The notes under the pieces are model-generated. The model saw only the letters and a program-made list of their open reading frames with translations. It was not told the DNA's origin and ran no database searches. Of a stretch of 64,000 nucleotides of DNA, positions 25,840-34,954 are shown piece after piece. This DNA comes from Myxococcales bacterium (GTDB lineage: Bacteria > Myxococcota > Myxococcia > Myxococcales > Myxococcaceae), in NCBI GenBank assembly GCA_020846875.1, contig JADLDB010000052.1, forward strand, positions 19,891-83,890, in the 5' to 3' direction. The translations under genes and the position numbers were made by a program. Every line of letters starts with the position of its first letter. Position 1 is the stretch's first letter.

Positions 25840-27237
25840 ATGTCCGCGCCGACGGAAGACGACGCCCCAAAGTCCGCCCTCCCCCTCGCTGATCTCTCGG
25901 AGCTCGACCGCGCGCTGCGGCCCCGCGGCCCACAGCTCGCCCAGGTCCTCAAGACGCTCCGCCCCGCCGACGTGGGGAGGGATCTCTCGCGCCGCACCGT
26001 GAAGGAAGGCGTGGCGGTCCTCCGTGCCGCCGACGACCGGCGAGCCGCGGCCATCCTCCGCGCCACCCACCACGGCGTCGCCGCCCGCCTCATCACCGAG
26101 CTGGATCCTCCTCGGGCCGGCGCCCTGCTGGCTCGCCTCACCACCGATCGTCGCATCGAGATCCTCTCCCAGCTCGAGCCGAAGCAGCGCGAAGCGCTCG
26201 AGCAGGGCCTGTCGCCCGAGGACCAGCGGTTCATCCAGTGGACCCTGTCCTTCCCCGAGGGATCCGTCGCCCGCCACCTCTCCCCGTCCGTCTGGCAGCT
26301 CGAGGAGTCCGCCACCGTCCGCGACGCGCTCCAGGCGCTCCAGCAGGGTGGCGAGCGGATCGAGGTCGCCCCCAACCTGTACGTCATCGCCGCGGGCAAG
26401 CTGGTGGGCGTGGTGCCCCTGCGGGAGATTGCCGTCGCCAACCCGGACGCGCGGCTCGACGCGATCATGGTGCGGGACCCGATCTCCGTGCGGCCCGACA
26501 CCGAGCTGTCCGCCGCCGCGGAGATCATCCAGACGCACGACTTCCTCTCACTGCCCGCCACCGACGCCGAAGGGAAGCTGCTGGGCGCGGTGCGGGTGGA
26601 CGATCTGCTCGACGCCGCGCTGGAGAGGGCCGGCACCGCCGTGCTCAACCAGGGCGGCGTGGCCGGGAAGGTGGCAGGCGCCGTCCCCTACTTCCTGGTA
26701 CCGCTCCACCGCGTGGTGCGCGCCCGCATCACCTGGCTCATCCTGCTCTTCGTCGCCGAGACGCTCACCGGCACCGTCCTGCGCGCCTTCGAGGACGAGC
26801 TGGCGAAGGTGGTGGCCCTGTCCTTCTTCGTGCCGCTGATCATCGGCACCGGAGGCAACGCGGGCTCGCAGACGGTCTCCACCATCATCCGCGCGCTGGC
26901 CCTGGGAGAGGTGCGGGTGCGCGACGTGGGGCGAGTGATCGCCAGGGAACTGTCCGCCGGCGTCATGCTCGGGACGCTCCTGGGCGGCATCGCCTTCGGG
27001 CGCGCTCAGCTCTGGGGCGTCGGCGCCGATCTCGCCCTGTGCGTGGCGATCACCATCTTCGTGGTCTGCGTGTGGGCCAACTTCGTCGGCTCGATGATCC
27101 CCCTCGGAGCGCACGCGCTGAAGATCGATCCCACGGTGGTCAGCGGGCCGATGATCACCACGCTCGTCGACGCCTCGGGCCTGTTCATCTACCTGACGGT
27201 GGCGCACCTGACGATCGCCAAACTGGCAGGTGGCTGA
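25840..27237 (+). CDS. mgtE: MgtE-family magnesium transporter
   Basis: 465 residues with the complete MgtE layout: a helical N-domain (about 20-145), a CBS pair (about 150-270, including IMVRDPISVRPDTELS and LPATDAEGKLLGAVRVDDLL) that senses Mg2+, a plug helix, and five membrane helices (about 300-465). The pore signature PLIIGTGGNAGSQTVSTIIR is intact, and the TM5 acidic residue region (MITTLVDASGLFIYL) is present. It imports Mg2+ across the inner membrane, gated by cytoplasmic Mg2+. ATG 25840 lies 7 nt after the PPC lipoprotein stop. Confidence 0.95.
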   Translation: MSAPTEDDAPKSALPLADLSELDRALRPRGPQLAQVLKTLRPADVGRDLSRRTVKEGVAVLRAADDRRAAAILRATHHGVAARLITELDPPRAGALLARLTTDRRIEILSQLEPKQREALEQGLSPEDQRFIQWTLSFPEGSVARHLSPSVWQLEESATVRDALQALQQGGERIEVAPNLYVIAAGKLVGVVPLREIAVANPDARLDAIMVRDPISVRPDTELSAAAEIIQTHDFLSLPATDAEGKLLGAVRVDDLLDAALERAGTAVLNQGGVAGKVAGAVPYFLVPLHRVVRARITWLILLFVAETLTGTVLRAFEDELAKVVALSFFVPLIIGTGGNAGSQTVSTIIRALALGEVRVRDVGRVIARELSAGVMLGTLLGGIAFGRAQLWGVGADLALCVAITIFVVCVWANFVGSMIPLGAHALKIDPTVVSGPMITTLVDASGLFIYLTVAHLTIAKLAGG

Positions 27238-27254
27238 CACGCGGTGCAGGCGCC

Positions 27255-27276
27255 GCGCCCCATTCGGCGCTAATTT
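27255..27276 (+). terminator. Weak hairpin, possible mgtE terminator
   Basis: GCGCC-CCATTC-GGCGC (27255-27270) forms a 5-bp stem with a 6-nt loop and is followed by TAATTT. It lies 18 nt after the mgtE stop and just ahead of nadA. The short stem and poor T run make it doubtful. Confidence 0.25.
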
Positions 27277-27282
27277 CCGACC

Positions 27283-28200
27283 ATGGACTACGAGAAGGAG
27301 ATCGGGCGGCTCAAGCAGGAGCTCAACGCCGTGATCCTGGCCCACTACTACCAGGAGAGTGAGATCCAGGACGTAGCCGACTTCGTGGGCGACTCGCTGG
27401 CGCTGGCCCAGCAGGCGGAGAAGACCCAGGCGGACGTGATCGTCTTCTGCGGCGTCCACTTCATGGCCGAGACCGCGAAGCTGCTCAACCCGACGAAGCT
27501 GGTGCTGCTGCCCGATCTCGCCGCCGGCTGCAGCCTGTCCGATCGCTGCCCGCCCGGCCTCTTCAAGCAGTTCCGGGATCGCCACCCCCAGCACTTCGTC
27601 GTCACCTACGTCAACTCGTCCGCCGCGGTGAAGGCGATGAGCGACGTGATCTGCACCAGCTCCAACGCCGTGAAGGTGGTGTCGAAGATCCCCGGGGACC
27701 GGCCCATCCTCTTCGCGCCCGATCAGCACCTCGGCCGCTACGTGATGAAGCAGACCGGCCGGGACATGATCCTCTGGCCGGGCAGCTGCATGGTGCACGA
27801 GATCTTCAGCGAGAAGCGGGTCGTCCAGCTCAAGGTGGAGCACCCGGGCGCCGAGGTGATCGCCCACCCCGAGTGCGAGGAGGCGGTGCTCAACCACGCG
27901 GACTTCATCGGCTCCACCAAGCAGTTGCTGGAGCGCACCAAGACGTCGCCGAAGAAGGCGTTCATCGTGGTGACCGAGGCGGGGATCATGCACCAGATGG
28001 AGAAGGCGTCGCCCGAGAAGACCTTCATCCCCGCGCCGCCCACCAACGGCTGCTCGTGCAACGAGTGCCCGCACATGAAGCTGAACACCATGGAGAAGCT
28101 GTACCTGTGCATGCGGGACAGGACGCCGAAGCTGGAGCTCCCCCCCGGCCTTGGCGAAGCTGCCGCGAAGCCGCTGAAGCTGATGCTGGAGTGGAGCTGA
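27283..28200 (+). CDS. nadA: Quinolinate synthase
   Basis: NadA condenses iminoaspartate (from NadB) with dihydroxyacetone phosphate to quinolinate in de novo NAD synthesis, using a [4Fe-4S] cluster. The 305-residue length matches the compact NadA type. Conserved segments include [37 protein letters not shown], the Cys of [36 protein letters not shown] and the C-terminal [15 protein letters not shown]. The cluster ligand Cys residues are all visible. It begins an apparent operon with two genes that abut with no spacer. nadB and nadC are not in the window. Confidence 0.96.
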   Translation: MDYEKEIGRLKQELNAVILAHYYQESEIQDVADFVGDSLALAQQAEKTQADVIVFCGVHFMAETAKLLNPTKLVLLPDLAAGCSLSDRCPPGLFKQFRDRHPQHFVVTYVNSSAAVKAMSDVICTSSNAVKVVSKIPGDRPILFAPDQHLGRYVMKQTGRDMILWPGSCMVHEIFSEKRVVQLKVEHPGAEVIAHPECEEAVLNHADFIGSTKQLLERTKTSPKKAFIVVTEAGIMHQMEKASPEKTFIPAPPTNGCSCNECPHMKLNTMEKLYLCMRDRTPKLELPPGLGEAAAKPLKLMLEWS

Positions 28201-28728
28201 ATGTTCCGTTTCTACGCAGTCCCGTCGTGGCAGGCGCTGGGCGCAGATCCGAAGAAGTCCCAGGGGGAGCCAGCCGACCCGCTGTCGCCGAAGCTGGACG
28301 CGCCGATGGAGCGCATCCTCGACACCGCCGAGTACCGGGGAGAGCGCGCCCTGGCGCGCGCCCAACGCCTGGTGGCCGAGGCGAAGGGGCCTGCCGTCTA
28401 CGCCCGCCCGCCGAAGGATCTTCCGGCGCTGTTGCGCACCGCCGATCAACTGCTCCTCTTCACCCACCGGGAGGCCGGCGAGCGCGCCCTGGTGTGGCGC
28501 TGCGAGTGCGGCACCCGCTTCGCCGTGCCCGTCACCCTGCTCCGCCCCGTCACCATCCGCTGCGAGCGCTGCGGCCGCATGGTCGATCTGGATCCCGCGC
28601 GCAGCGCTGGCGTCTCGCACCTCACCGGCCCCGAGCTGGCGCAGATCAACTCGTCCCGCCAGGCGCTGGCCGACTTCTTCCGCGAGGCCATGGCGCGCGG
28701 GTGGCCGGTGATGGTGGCCAGGAGCTGA
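28201..28728 (+). CDS. Zinc-ribbon-containing hypothetical protein
   Basis: 175 residues, starting directly after the nadA stop (TGAATG). The N-terminal half is Ala/Arg-rich helix (about 30-85). The central part holds a CxC...CxxC zinc ribbon (WRCECGTRFAVPVTLLRPVT and IRCERCGRMVDLD, about 98-128). The C-terminal 40 residues are helical. No enzyme motif or signal peptide is present. The position between nadA and a methyltransferase with its own zinc ribbon suggests joint expression, but not a defined role. Confidence 0.75.
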   Translation: MFRFYAVPSWQALGADPKKSQGEPADPLSPKLDAPMERILDTAEYRGERALARAQRLVAEAKGPAVYARPPKDLPALLRTADQLLLFTHREAGERALVWRCECGTRFAVPVTLLRPVTIRCERCGRMVDLDPARSAGVSHLTGPELAQINSSRQALADFFREAMARGWPVMVARS

Positions 28729-29526
28729 ATGCGCCGCGCCACGCTCGATCTGCTCCGGTGCCCGCGGTGTCACGCGGCCAGCCTGGTGCCCGACGGCGCC
28801 ACGCCCGAGCCCGCGCTCCTCTTCGGCCCCGCCCGCTGCCTGGGCTGCTCGTTCCGCTACCCGGTGCACGAGGGGCTCATCGATCTCGTCCACGATCGCC
28901 CCAGACCCCGCGGCGTCCAGCAGGCGATGGAGCTGCCCTGGGTGGCGCGATCCTGGGAGCGCTACGTGCGCCCGGCCATGGACGCGGTGCTGACCCGCGG
29001 CCGCCTCGATCAAGACAGCGAGTACGCCGTCCTCCACAACATGGTGGGCGCGCCCGACGGCCCGGTGGTGGACCTGGGCTGCGGCTCCGGCACCTACCTC
29101 CGCCGGTTGATCCGCGACTTCAAGGGCGTGCCGGTGATCGGCGTCGACGTCTCCCGACCGATGATCGAAGAGGCCATGGCGCAGGTCCGCGAGAACGCGC
29201 AGGCCGCCGACTTCGTGCGCGCCGAGGTGCCGCCGCTGCCCTTCGTCGATCACTCCGTCGCGGCCATCGTCGCCACCAGCTTCGTGCACTACGTGGCCGA
29301 TCTCGACGCGCTGCTGGCCGACGTGGCCCGCGAGCTCAAGCCCCGGGGCCGCTTCATCGCCACCACCTACGAGGCCGCCGGGCTGGCGAAGGGGATGCAC
29401 GAGAGCGCTGGCCTGCACCCGCGCGGAGAAACAGCCCTGCGCGAGAGCGCCGCGAAGGCGGGCCTCATCCACTTCGAGCGCATGAAGGTGGCGCCCTTCC
29501 TGATCTGGAAGGTCGAGCTGCCCTGA
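28729..29526 (+). CDS. Class I SAM methyltransferase with N-terminal zinc ribbon
   Basis: 265 residues, beginning immediately after the preceding stop (TGAATG). The N-terminus is a Trm112-like zinc ribbon (LLRCPRCHAASLV ... ARCLGCSFRYPVHEG, about 9-50). A class I methyltransferase domain follows, with motif I VVDLGCGSGTYLRRLI (about 113-128), motif II VIGVDVSRPMIEEA and motif IV region IVATSFVHYVADLDALLADV. This arrangement is seen in UbiE/BioC-like and rRNA methyltransferase-like (RlmA) proteins. The substrate is unknown. Confidence 0.88.
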   Translation: MRRATLDLLRCPRCHAASLVPDGATPEPALLFGPARCLGCSFRYPVHEGLIDLVHDRPRPRGVQQAMELPWVARSWERYVRPAMDAVLTRGRLDQDSEYAVLHNMVGAPDGPVVDLGCGSGTYLRRLIRDFKGVPVIGVDVSRPMIEEAMAQVRENAQAADFVRAEVPPLPFVDHSVAAIVATSFVHYVADLDALLADVARELKPRGRFIATTYEAAGLAKGMHESAGLHPRGETALRESAAKAGLIHFERMKVAPFLIWKVELP

Positions 29527-29543
29527 GAGGGTCTTTCAGCGGA

Positions 29544-29822
29544 TCAGATGAACACGCCGCCGTGGGCGTCGTGGCGGGCGGTGTCCGGCAGGCGGGTCGT
29601 CTCGGACGAGCCCTGGAGCGTCTTGATGATCGTCCCCGGCTTCGCGCCATTTCCGCACTTCTTGCACTTGCACTGCCCCTTGGGGCACGTGCAGTCGCCC
29701 GGGCCCTTGCAGTTGCAGGTGGCGTTGGTGGACAGGAGCGCCTTCTCGAGGCCCGTGGCCCCGGCCGTCGAACCCACCAGCAGCGCGCCAAACGCGATCG
29801 TCCGGAAAGTCATCAGGCCCAT
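29544..29822 (-). CDS. Exported metallothionein-like Cys-rich peptide
   Basis: 92 residues. ATG 29822 is chosen because AAGGAG lies 7 nt upstream. A signal peptide (MGLMTFRTIAFGALLVGSTAGA) is followed by a 25-residue block with seven Cys in CxC and CxxC spacing (TCNCKGPGDCTC, then PKGQCKCKKCGNG) and a polar C-terminal tail with two His. The Cys pattern is that of metallothioneins, which bind Zn, Cu or Cd as thiolate clusters. Unlike most metallothioneins, this one appears to be exported, so it would act in the oxidising periplasm or outside. It is divergent from a large membrane protein gene. The metal and role are inferred. Confidence 0.75.
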   Translation of the reverse strand: MGLMTFRTIAFGALLVGSTAGATGLEKALLSTNATCNCKGPGDCTCPKGQCKCKKCGNGAKPGTIIKTLQGSSETTRLPDTARHDAHGGVFI

Positions 29823-29892
29823 GGAGTGCTCCTTTGTCCGACACGCGACCTAGCAATTGTGTCGGTGCTTGCCAAGCGCCCGGCCTCGCTTC

Positions 29893-31527
29893 ATGGTCCG
29901 CGCCCTCTTCGTGACTGGCACCCCTCCCCACCCCTGGCGGCCGACCTCGGTGCAGCTCGCGTGGATTGTGGCCTTGATCTGCGGGGTTGCGCCCCTGTGG
30001 GCCAGCCAGGCGCTGCCGCTGGTGGATCTGCCCCAGCACCTGCACCTGATCTCGGTGCTGCACCGGCTGGACGATCCGTCGACGCTGTACCCCGAGTACT
30101 TCGCGCGTCGGCCGCAGCTCACACCGTACCTCGGGTACTACTACACGGTCAGCCTGCTGAACTGGTTGATGCCGTTGGAGCTGGCCAACCGGCTCTTCCT
30201 GTCCGCGTACGTGGCCGGGCTGCCCCTGTCCCTGGGCTTCCTCCTCAAGAGCCTCAAGCGGCCGACGTGGCCGGCGCTCCTGGCGCTCCCCTTCGCCTAT
30301 GGCGACAGCCTGGCCTGGGGCTTCATCAACTACTGCGCCGCGCTGCCCCTGGCCTTCCTCACCTGCGGCTTCTTCGTGCGGGCGATCGAGGACGCGCAGC
30401 GGCGGAAGGCCTGGGCGATCGCGTTGGCCGTCACGCTGGCGCTGGTGCTCCTCTTCCACGTGCAGGTCTTCGCGTGGCTGGGCCTGGCGCTGCCCTCGCT
30501 GCTCTTGACGACGCCCGCGCCCGAAGGGAGGACGTGGCGCGCGAGACGGCACGCGCTGGCCGGCGTCACGCCCGCCGTGGTGCTCTTCCTGGTGTGGGTC
30601 GGCATTCGCCTCAGCCAGCCCGCAGAGATCGCGCCCGGCCAACCCTGGAAGGCGTGGGGCCCGCTGCTCTCGGAGCAGAACCTGGCGTGGCGCACCTTCG
30701 AGCAGAACGTGAGCCAGCTGATCACCGTGCCGAAGGATCCGCAGGGCGGCGCGGCGCTGTCGGAGGTGCGGTTTCCCCTGCTCGCGGGCACCACGGGGCG
30801 CCCCGAGGAGCAGCGCGCGGTGCGGCTCGTCTTCCTCCTCGCGCTCGCGGGCGTCGTCCTCGCGGCGGCGAAGGGGCGGGACACGAAGGAAGGGCCCGTC
30901 GCCCGCTGGCGCATCGTCGCGCTGGCCGCGCTGGCCTTCGTCCTCTACTTCGCGCTGCCCTTCGACATCCGTGGGTACATGTACGCGCTGAACATGCGCT
31001 ACGCGCACCTGGCGGCGGCGCTCCTGGTGGCGGCGGTACCTCCGCTGAAGGAGGCGTGGGCGAACCGCCTGGCGTGGGCCGGGGCGCTGGCGGCGATCGT
31101 GCTCATGCTGCCGCTCCGTTCCGCCTTCCTGGAGTTCGGCGAAGAGGAGCGAGCGCTCGAGGACCTCGCGGCCTTCGCCGCCCCGAAGCCGAAGGTGATG
31201 GGCCTGGTGTTCAACACCGGATCGCGCGCGGTGGCGCACCCCGTCTACCTGCACGCGGCGGCGGTGATCGCCCGCGAGCGCGGAGGCCTCACCAACTTCT
31301 CCTTCGCGCTGACGCCGCACTCGCCGCTCATGTACAAGGTGCCGCCGCCGCCCACCTTCCCCAGCGAGTGGCGCCCCAACGAGATGCGCTGGGAAGAGCA
31401 GGGCCGCTACTACGATCACTTCGTCCTGCGCGGCGTCAGGCCCGAGCAGATCTTCGGCGCGCGGATGCAGGCTGAGCTCTTCGTCGCCGGGCAGGTGGGC
31501 GACTGGGTGCTGGTGCGCAGGCGTTGA
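29893..31527 (+). CDS. Polytopic membrane protein, GT-C-like
   Basis: 544 residues with about ten hydrophobic segments between residues 20 and 420 and a soluble C-terminal region of about 120 residues. An early periplasmic-side loop has an acidic motif (LPLVDLPQHLHLISVLHRLD), as in GT-C glycosyltransferases and related myxobacterial membrane proteins, but no defined GT family signature is visible. ATG 29893 is preferred to an in-frame GTG at 29857. The next gene starts about 100 nt downstream. Transfer of a lipid-linked sugar is a possible role. Confidence 0.75.
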   Translation: MVRALFVTGTPPHPWRPTSVQLAWIVALICGVAPLWASQALPLVDLPQHLHLISVLHRLDDPSTLYPEYFARRPQLTPYLGYYYTVSLLNWLMPLELANRLFLSAYVAGLPLSLGFLLKSLKRPTWPALLALPFAYGDSLAWGFINYCAALPLAFLTCGFFVRAIEDAQRRKAWAIALAVTLALVLLFHVQVFAWLGLALPSLLLTTPAPEGRTWRARRHALAGVTPAVVLFLVWVGIRLSQPAEIAPGQPWKAWGPLLSEQNLAWRTFEQNVSQLITVPKDPQGGAALSEVRFPLLAGTTGRPEEQRAVRLVFLLALAGVVLAAAKGRDTKEGPVARWRIVALAALAFVLYFALPFDIRGYMYALNMRYAHLAAALLVAAVPPLKEAWANRLAWAGALAAIVLMLPLRSAFLEFGEEERALEDLAAFAAPKPKVMGLVFNTGSRAVAHPVYLHAAAVIARERGGLTNFSFALTPHSPLMYKVPPPPTFPSEWRPNEMRWEEQGRYYDHFVLRGVRPEQIFGARMQAELFVAGQVGDWVLVRRR

Positions 31528-31630
31528 TCACGGTCCAGCCGCGGCGCCCTCTCGCACCACACCCGCGGCGCAGCCGGACACCCCAAGGCCGGTGATGACG
31601 ATCCGCGCGAGGTGGGCCATGTTCCGCTCC

Positions 31631-32683
31631 ATGAGTGACTTTCTCGCGATGACGCCCGAGCAGGTGGAGGGACTGGCGCCGGATCAGGTGGAGGCCGTCC
31701 TGGCGGCATGGGTCAAGGCGAAGCGGCTCGAGCTGCCTGAGGCGCTGGCGGGCTCGAAGTCCAAGCCGCTGGCGAAGCTGGCCAAGAAGGCGCTCTACCA
31801 GCTCAAGTCGATGGGCCTCGAGGTGAAGGACGCCGCGCCGGCTGAGACGACGAAGGCGCCCGAGGGCGCGGGGCCTGCCGGGCTGCCCGCGGTGCTGTCG
31901 CCAGTGGTGGGCACCGGGGAGCGCGCGATCCTCTTCGCCACGCCGGTGCGCGGCGGCGGCCTGGAGATCTTCCAGGGGGTGATCAGCGACGAGTTCGGCC
32001 TGGTGCAGTTCGGCGCGGGGAACACCAATCGAAACACCTACCGGGCCCAGATGAACGCCCTGGAGCGGGACGGGCTGCTCAAGGTGCTGAAGGTGCCCCT
32101 GGCGCGGATGAAGCTGGAGCTGGGGCGCGCCATGACGCTGAACGAGCGCTCCGCCACGCGGCTGCCCGAGGAGTGGGAGGCGTCGCTTCGCAAGCTGGGC
32201 GTCTCCCCGGAGGATCCGGACTTCTCGATCCCCGCGCCCGAGGCTTTCGACGAGCGCGAGGCGCGGAGCGGCGCGTCCCTCCAGCAGGAGCCCGAGCTCG
32301 GCCAGTGGATGCCGTCGGAGGCGGGCCTGGCGAGGCTGGGGGAGCTCGTCAAAGAGATCCGCTCCAGCCCGCTGGCCCTCACCGACGCCCAGAAGGCGGA
32401 GCAGCTCGCGCACCGGGCGGCGGCCCTTGCCCGGGAGTTCCTCACGCCGGAGAAGCGGCGCCTGTACGCGCGCCGGCTGTGGACGAACGCGGAGATCTTC
32501 GAGGCCTCAGGGCGCCCGGCGCAGGCGAACCTGGCGCGCGCGGAGGCCCGCCGGCTGTTCCATACCACCGAGCCGTCGGCCTTCCTCGAGCGGATGTTCA
32601 CGAGAGCGGCTGAGACGGCCACGCCCCCTCCGAGCGCGGCGGAGCTGGTGGCCGAGCGGATCCCAATCCCGAAGCCGAAGTAG
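31631..32683 (+). CDS. Hypothetical cytoplasmic protein
   Basis: 350 residues, no signal peptide. The N-terminus (about 1-60) is helical and Lys-rich (VKAKRLELPEALAGSKSKPL). A middle domain (about 85-160) has strands such as AILFATPVRGGGLEIFQGVI and FGLVQFGAGNTNRNTYRAQM. The C-terminal half is helical with Ala/Arg-rich repeats (AHRAAALAREFLTPEKRRLY). I do not recognise the family. In-frame starts also exist at 31592 and 31595; ATG 31631 gives the most natural N-terminus. It is convergent with sucD, 21 nt apart. Confidence 0.72.
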   Translation: MSDFLAMTPEQVEGLAPDQVEAVLAAWVKAKRLELPEALAGSKSKPLAKLAKKALYQLKSMGLEVKDAAPAETTKAPEGAGPAGLPAVLSPVVGTGERAILFATPVRGGGLEIFQGVISDEFGLVQFGAGNTNRNTYRAQMNALERDGLLKVLKVPLARMKLELGRAMTLNERSATRLPEEWEASLRKLGVSPEDPDFSIPAPEAFDEREARSGASLQQEPELGQWMPSEAGLARLGELVKEIRSSPLALTDAQKAEQLAHRAAALAREFLTPEKRRLYARRLWTNAEIFEASGRPAQANLARAEARRLFHTTEPSAFLERMFTRAAETATPPPSAAELVAERIPIPKPK

Positions 32684-32704
32684 CTCGCGGCGAGGACGGC
32701 TTCG

Positions 32705-33598
32705 TCAGACCTTGAGGCCGGCCTTCTTCGCCGCGGCCACCAGGGTGGTGCCGAGCTCGGCGGGGGACGCCGCCATGAGGATCCCCGCGTCGGTCATCGC
32801 CTTGATCTTGTCGCCGGCGGTGCCCTTGCCGCCGGAGATGATCGCGCCGGCGTGGCCCATGCGCTTGCCCGGAGGCGCGGACACGCCCGCGATGAAGCCG
32901 GCCATCGGCTTCTTCATGTTGGCCTTCACCCAGGCGGCGGCTTCTTCCTCGGCGCTGCCGCCGATCTCGCCGATCATGATCACCGCGTCCGTCTCCGGGT
33001 CCGCGTTGAACTCCTTGAGGCAGTCGATGAAGTTGGTGCCGTTCACCGGATCGCCGCCGATACCCACCGCGGTGGACTGGCCCAGGCCCAGCTGCGTCAA
33101 CTGGAACACCGCCTCATAGGTCAACGTACCCGAGCGCGACACCACGCCGATCCGGCCCGGCTTGTGGATGTGGCCGGGCATGATCCCGATCTTGCACTTC
33201 GCGCCGGGGGTGATCACGCCAGGGCAGTTGGGGCCGACCAGCCGGGTGCCGGCGCCGGCGAGGAAGCGCTTGGCCTTCACCATGTCATTCACCGGGATGC
33301 CCTCGGTGATGGTGATCACCAGCGGCAGCTTCGCGTCCACCGCCTCCATGATCGAGTCGCCCGCGAACGGGGGCGGCACGAAGACGGCCGAGGCGTTGCA
33401 GCCGGTGGCCTTCACCGCCTGCTCGACGGTGTCGAAGATGGGCACCTTGCCTTCGAACTTCTGGCCGCCCTTCCCGGGGGTGACGCCGGCGACGATGTTG
33501 GTGCCGTACTCCAGGCACTGCTTCGCGTGGAACGAGCCCGCGGAGCCGGTGATGCCCTGCACGACGACTCTGGTGTCCTTGTTGACGAAGATGCTCAT
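32705..33598 (-). CDS. sucD: Succinyl-CoA ligase, alpha subunit
   Basis: SucD forms, with SucC, the TCA-cycle enzyme that makes succinate and ATP or GTP from succinyl-CoA. The 297-residue protein has the CoA-binding N-domain ([20 protein letters not shown]), the strand [20 protein letters not shown] and the phosphorylated His in [15 protein letters not shown]. It starts 31 nt after the sucC stop, giving a sucC-sucD operon on the minus strand. Confidence 0.97.
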   Translation of the reverse strand: MSIFVNKDTRVVVQGITGSAGSFHAKQCLEYGTNIVAGVTPGKGGQKFEGKVPIFDTVEQAVKATGCNASAVFVPPPFAGDSIMEAVDAKLPLVITITEGIPVNDMVKAKRFLAGAGTRLVGPNCPGVITPGAKCKIGIMPGHIHKPGRIGVVSRSGTLTYEAVFQLTQLGLGQSTAVGIGGDPVNGTNFIDCLKEFNADPETDAVIMIGEIGGSAEEEAAAWVKANMKKPMAGFIAGVSAPPGKRMGHAGAIISGGKGTAGDKIKAMTDAGILMAASPAELGTTLVAAAKKAGLKV

Positions 33599-33629
33599 GG
33601 CTGTCTCTCTGTGAAGAGTCTCGTGGGGA

Positions 33630-34796
33630 TCACTTCCTGGACACCGCGGCGACCGCCTTCTCGGCCGCCTGGCGCAGGTTGTCGGCGGGGATCAGCGCGA
33701 GGCCGGACTTCTCGAGCAACTGCTTGCCCAGCTCCACGTTGGTGCCCTCGAGCCGCACCACCACCGGCAGGGTGAGGCGCATTTCCTTGGCCGCGGCGAT
33801 GATGCCTTCGGCGATCACGTCGCACTTCATGATCCCGCCGAAGATGTTCACCAGCACCGCCTTCACGTTCGCGTCCTGGAGGATCAGCTTGAAGGCGGCG
33901 GTCACCTTCTCCTTGCTCGCGCCGCCACCCACGTCGAGGAAGTTGGCCGGCTGTCCGCCCACCAGCTTGATGGTGTCCATGGTGGCCATCGCCAGGCCGG
34001 CGCCGTTCACCATGCAGCCGATGTTGCCTTCCAGGGCGATGTAGGCGAGGTCGAACTCCTTGGCCTTCGCCTCGCGGGGATCCTCCTCGGCCACGTCGCG
34101 CATCTCGACGATGTCCTGGTGCCGGTAGAGCGCGTTGTCGTCGAAGTTCATCTTGGCGTCGAGCGCGAGGATCGAGCCGTCCTTGAGCCGCACCAGCGGG
34201 TTGATCTCAGCCAGCGACGCGTCCGTGTCCACGTAGGCCTGGTAGAGCGCCCGGCAGAACTTCACGAACTTGCCCACCGAGTCGCCCGTCAGGCCCAGGC
34301 CGTACGCCATCTTCCGGCCCTGGAAGTCGAGGAAGCCGACGGCGGGATCGACGGACTCGCGCAGGATCTTCTCCGGGTGCTTCGCCGCCACCTCTTCGAT
34401 CTCCACACCGCCCTCGGTGGAGGCCATGAAGGTGATCCGGCTGGTGGCGCGATCGAGCGTGACGCCCAGGTAGTACTCCTTGTCGAGGTCGAGGCCTTCC
34501 TCGATGTAGAGCGTCTGGACCTTCTGGCCCTCGGGGCCGGTCTGCGCCGTCTTCAGCATCATCCCGAGCATGGCCTTGGCCAGCTCGCCCGCCTCGGCGG
34601 GGCTCTTCGCGATCTTCACGCCGCCGCCCTTGCCGCGACCGCCGGCGTGGATCTGCGCCTTCACCACCGTCACCTTCGTGCCCAGCTCCTTGGCGGCCAG
34701 CTCGGCCTCGTGAGGGGAGCGGGCGACGATGCCGCGGGGCACCGGGACACCGTACTTCCTGAAGATCTGCTTGCCCTGATACTCGTGGATTTTCAT
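33630..34796 (-). CDS. sucC: Succinyl-CoA ligase, beta subunit
   Basis: 388 residues, the normal length. The N-terminal ATP-grasp domain starts [20 protein letters not shown] and has the nucleotide-binding segment [19 protein letters not shown]. The C-terminal CoA-ligase domain contains the [18 protein letters not shown] segment, whose GGI loop binds phosphate. It is the first gene of sucCD. Together with sdhCAB 3.5 kb away it covers two successive TCA steps. Confidence 0.97.
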   Translation of the reverse strand: MKIHEYQGKQIFRKYGVPVPRGIVARSPHEAELAAKELGTKVTVVKAQIHAGGRGKGGGVKIAKSPAEAGELAKAMLGMMLKTAQTGPEGQKVQTLYIEEGLDLDKEYYLGVTLDRATSRITFMASTEGGVEIEEVAAKHPEKILRESVDPAVGFLDFQGRKMAYGLGLTGDSVGKFVKFCRALYQAYVDTDASLAEINPLVRLKDGSILALDAKMNFDDNALYRHQDIVEMRDVAEEDPREAKAKEFDLAYIALEGNIGCMVNGAGLAMATMDTIKLVGGQPANFLDVGGGASKEKVTAAFKLILQDANVKAVLVNIFGGIMKCDVIAEGIIAAAKEMRLTLPVVVRLEGTNVELGKQLLEKSGLALIPADNLRQAAEKAVAAVSRK

Positions 34797-34818
34797 GTCG
34801 GCTCGTCTCTCGGGTGGG

Positions 34819-34832
34819 GCGGCTGAAGCCGC
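34819..34832. promoter_or_regulatory. Perfect inverted repeat upstream of sucC
   Basis: GCGGCT-GA-AGCCGC is a perfect 6-bp dyad with a 2-nt centre, 22 nt upstream of the sucC ATG. It could be an operator or a leader hairpin. GC-rich DNA makes such dyads fairly common, so a role is uncertain. The rest of the 158-bp gap (34797-34954) shows no clear promoter. Confidence 0.25.
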
Positions 34833-34954
34833 TGTCTCTGTAGCGACTTTGCCGGTCGATGTCTGCCTCTTCGTGACCGACGCGCGCGGATGACGGCGCC
34901 TTCGGGGACGGGCTTGGCAGCGGTGCCGCCCTGCGGGTAATTCGCGATCCTCGC

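Noticed and set aside
24006..29472. Two long minus-strand frames of about 880 and 970 codons
   Set aside because: They are antisense to the PPC lipoprotein, mgtE, nadA and the downstream genes and show no domain; typical high-GC shadows.
27873..31475. Very long open frame (about 1200 codons) on the plus strand
   Set aside because: It runs out of frame through nadA, the methyltransferase and the membrane protein; the residue mix (Ala/Arg/Gly/Pro) is that of a GC-rich shadow frame.
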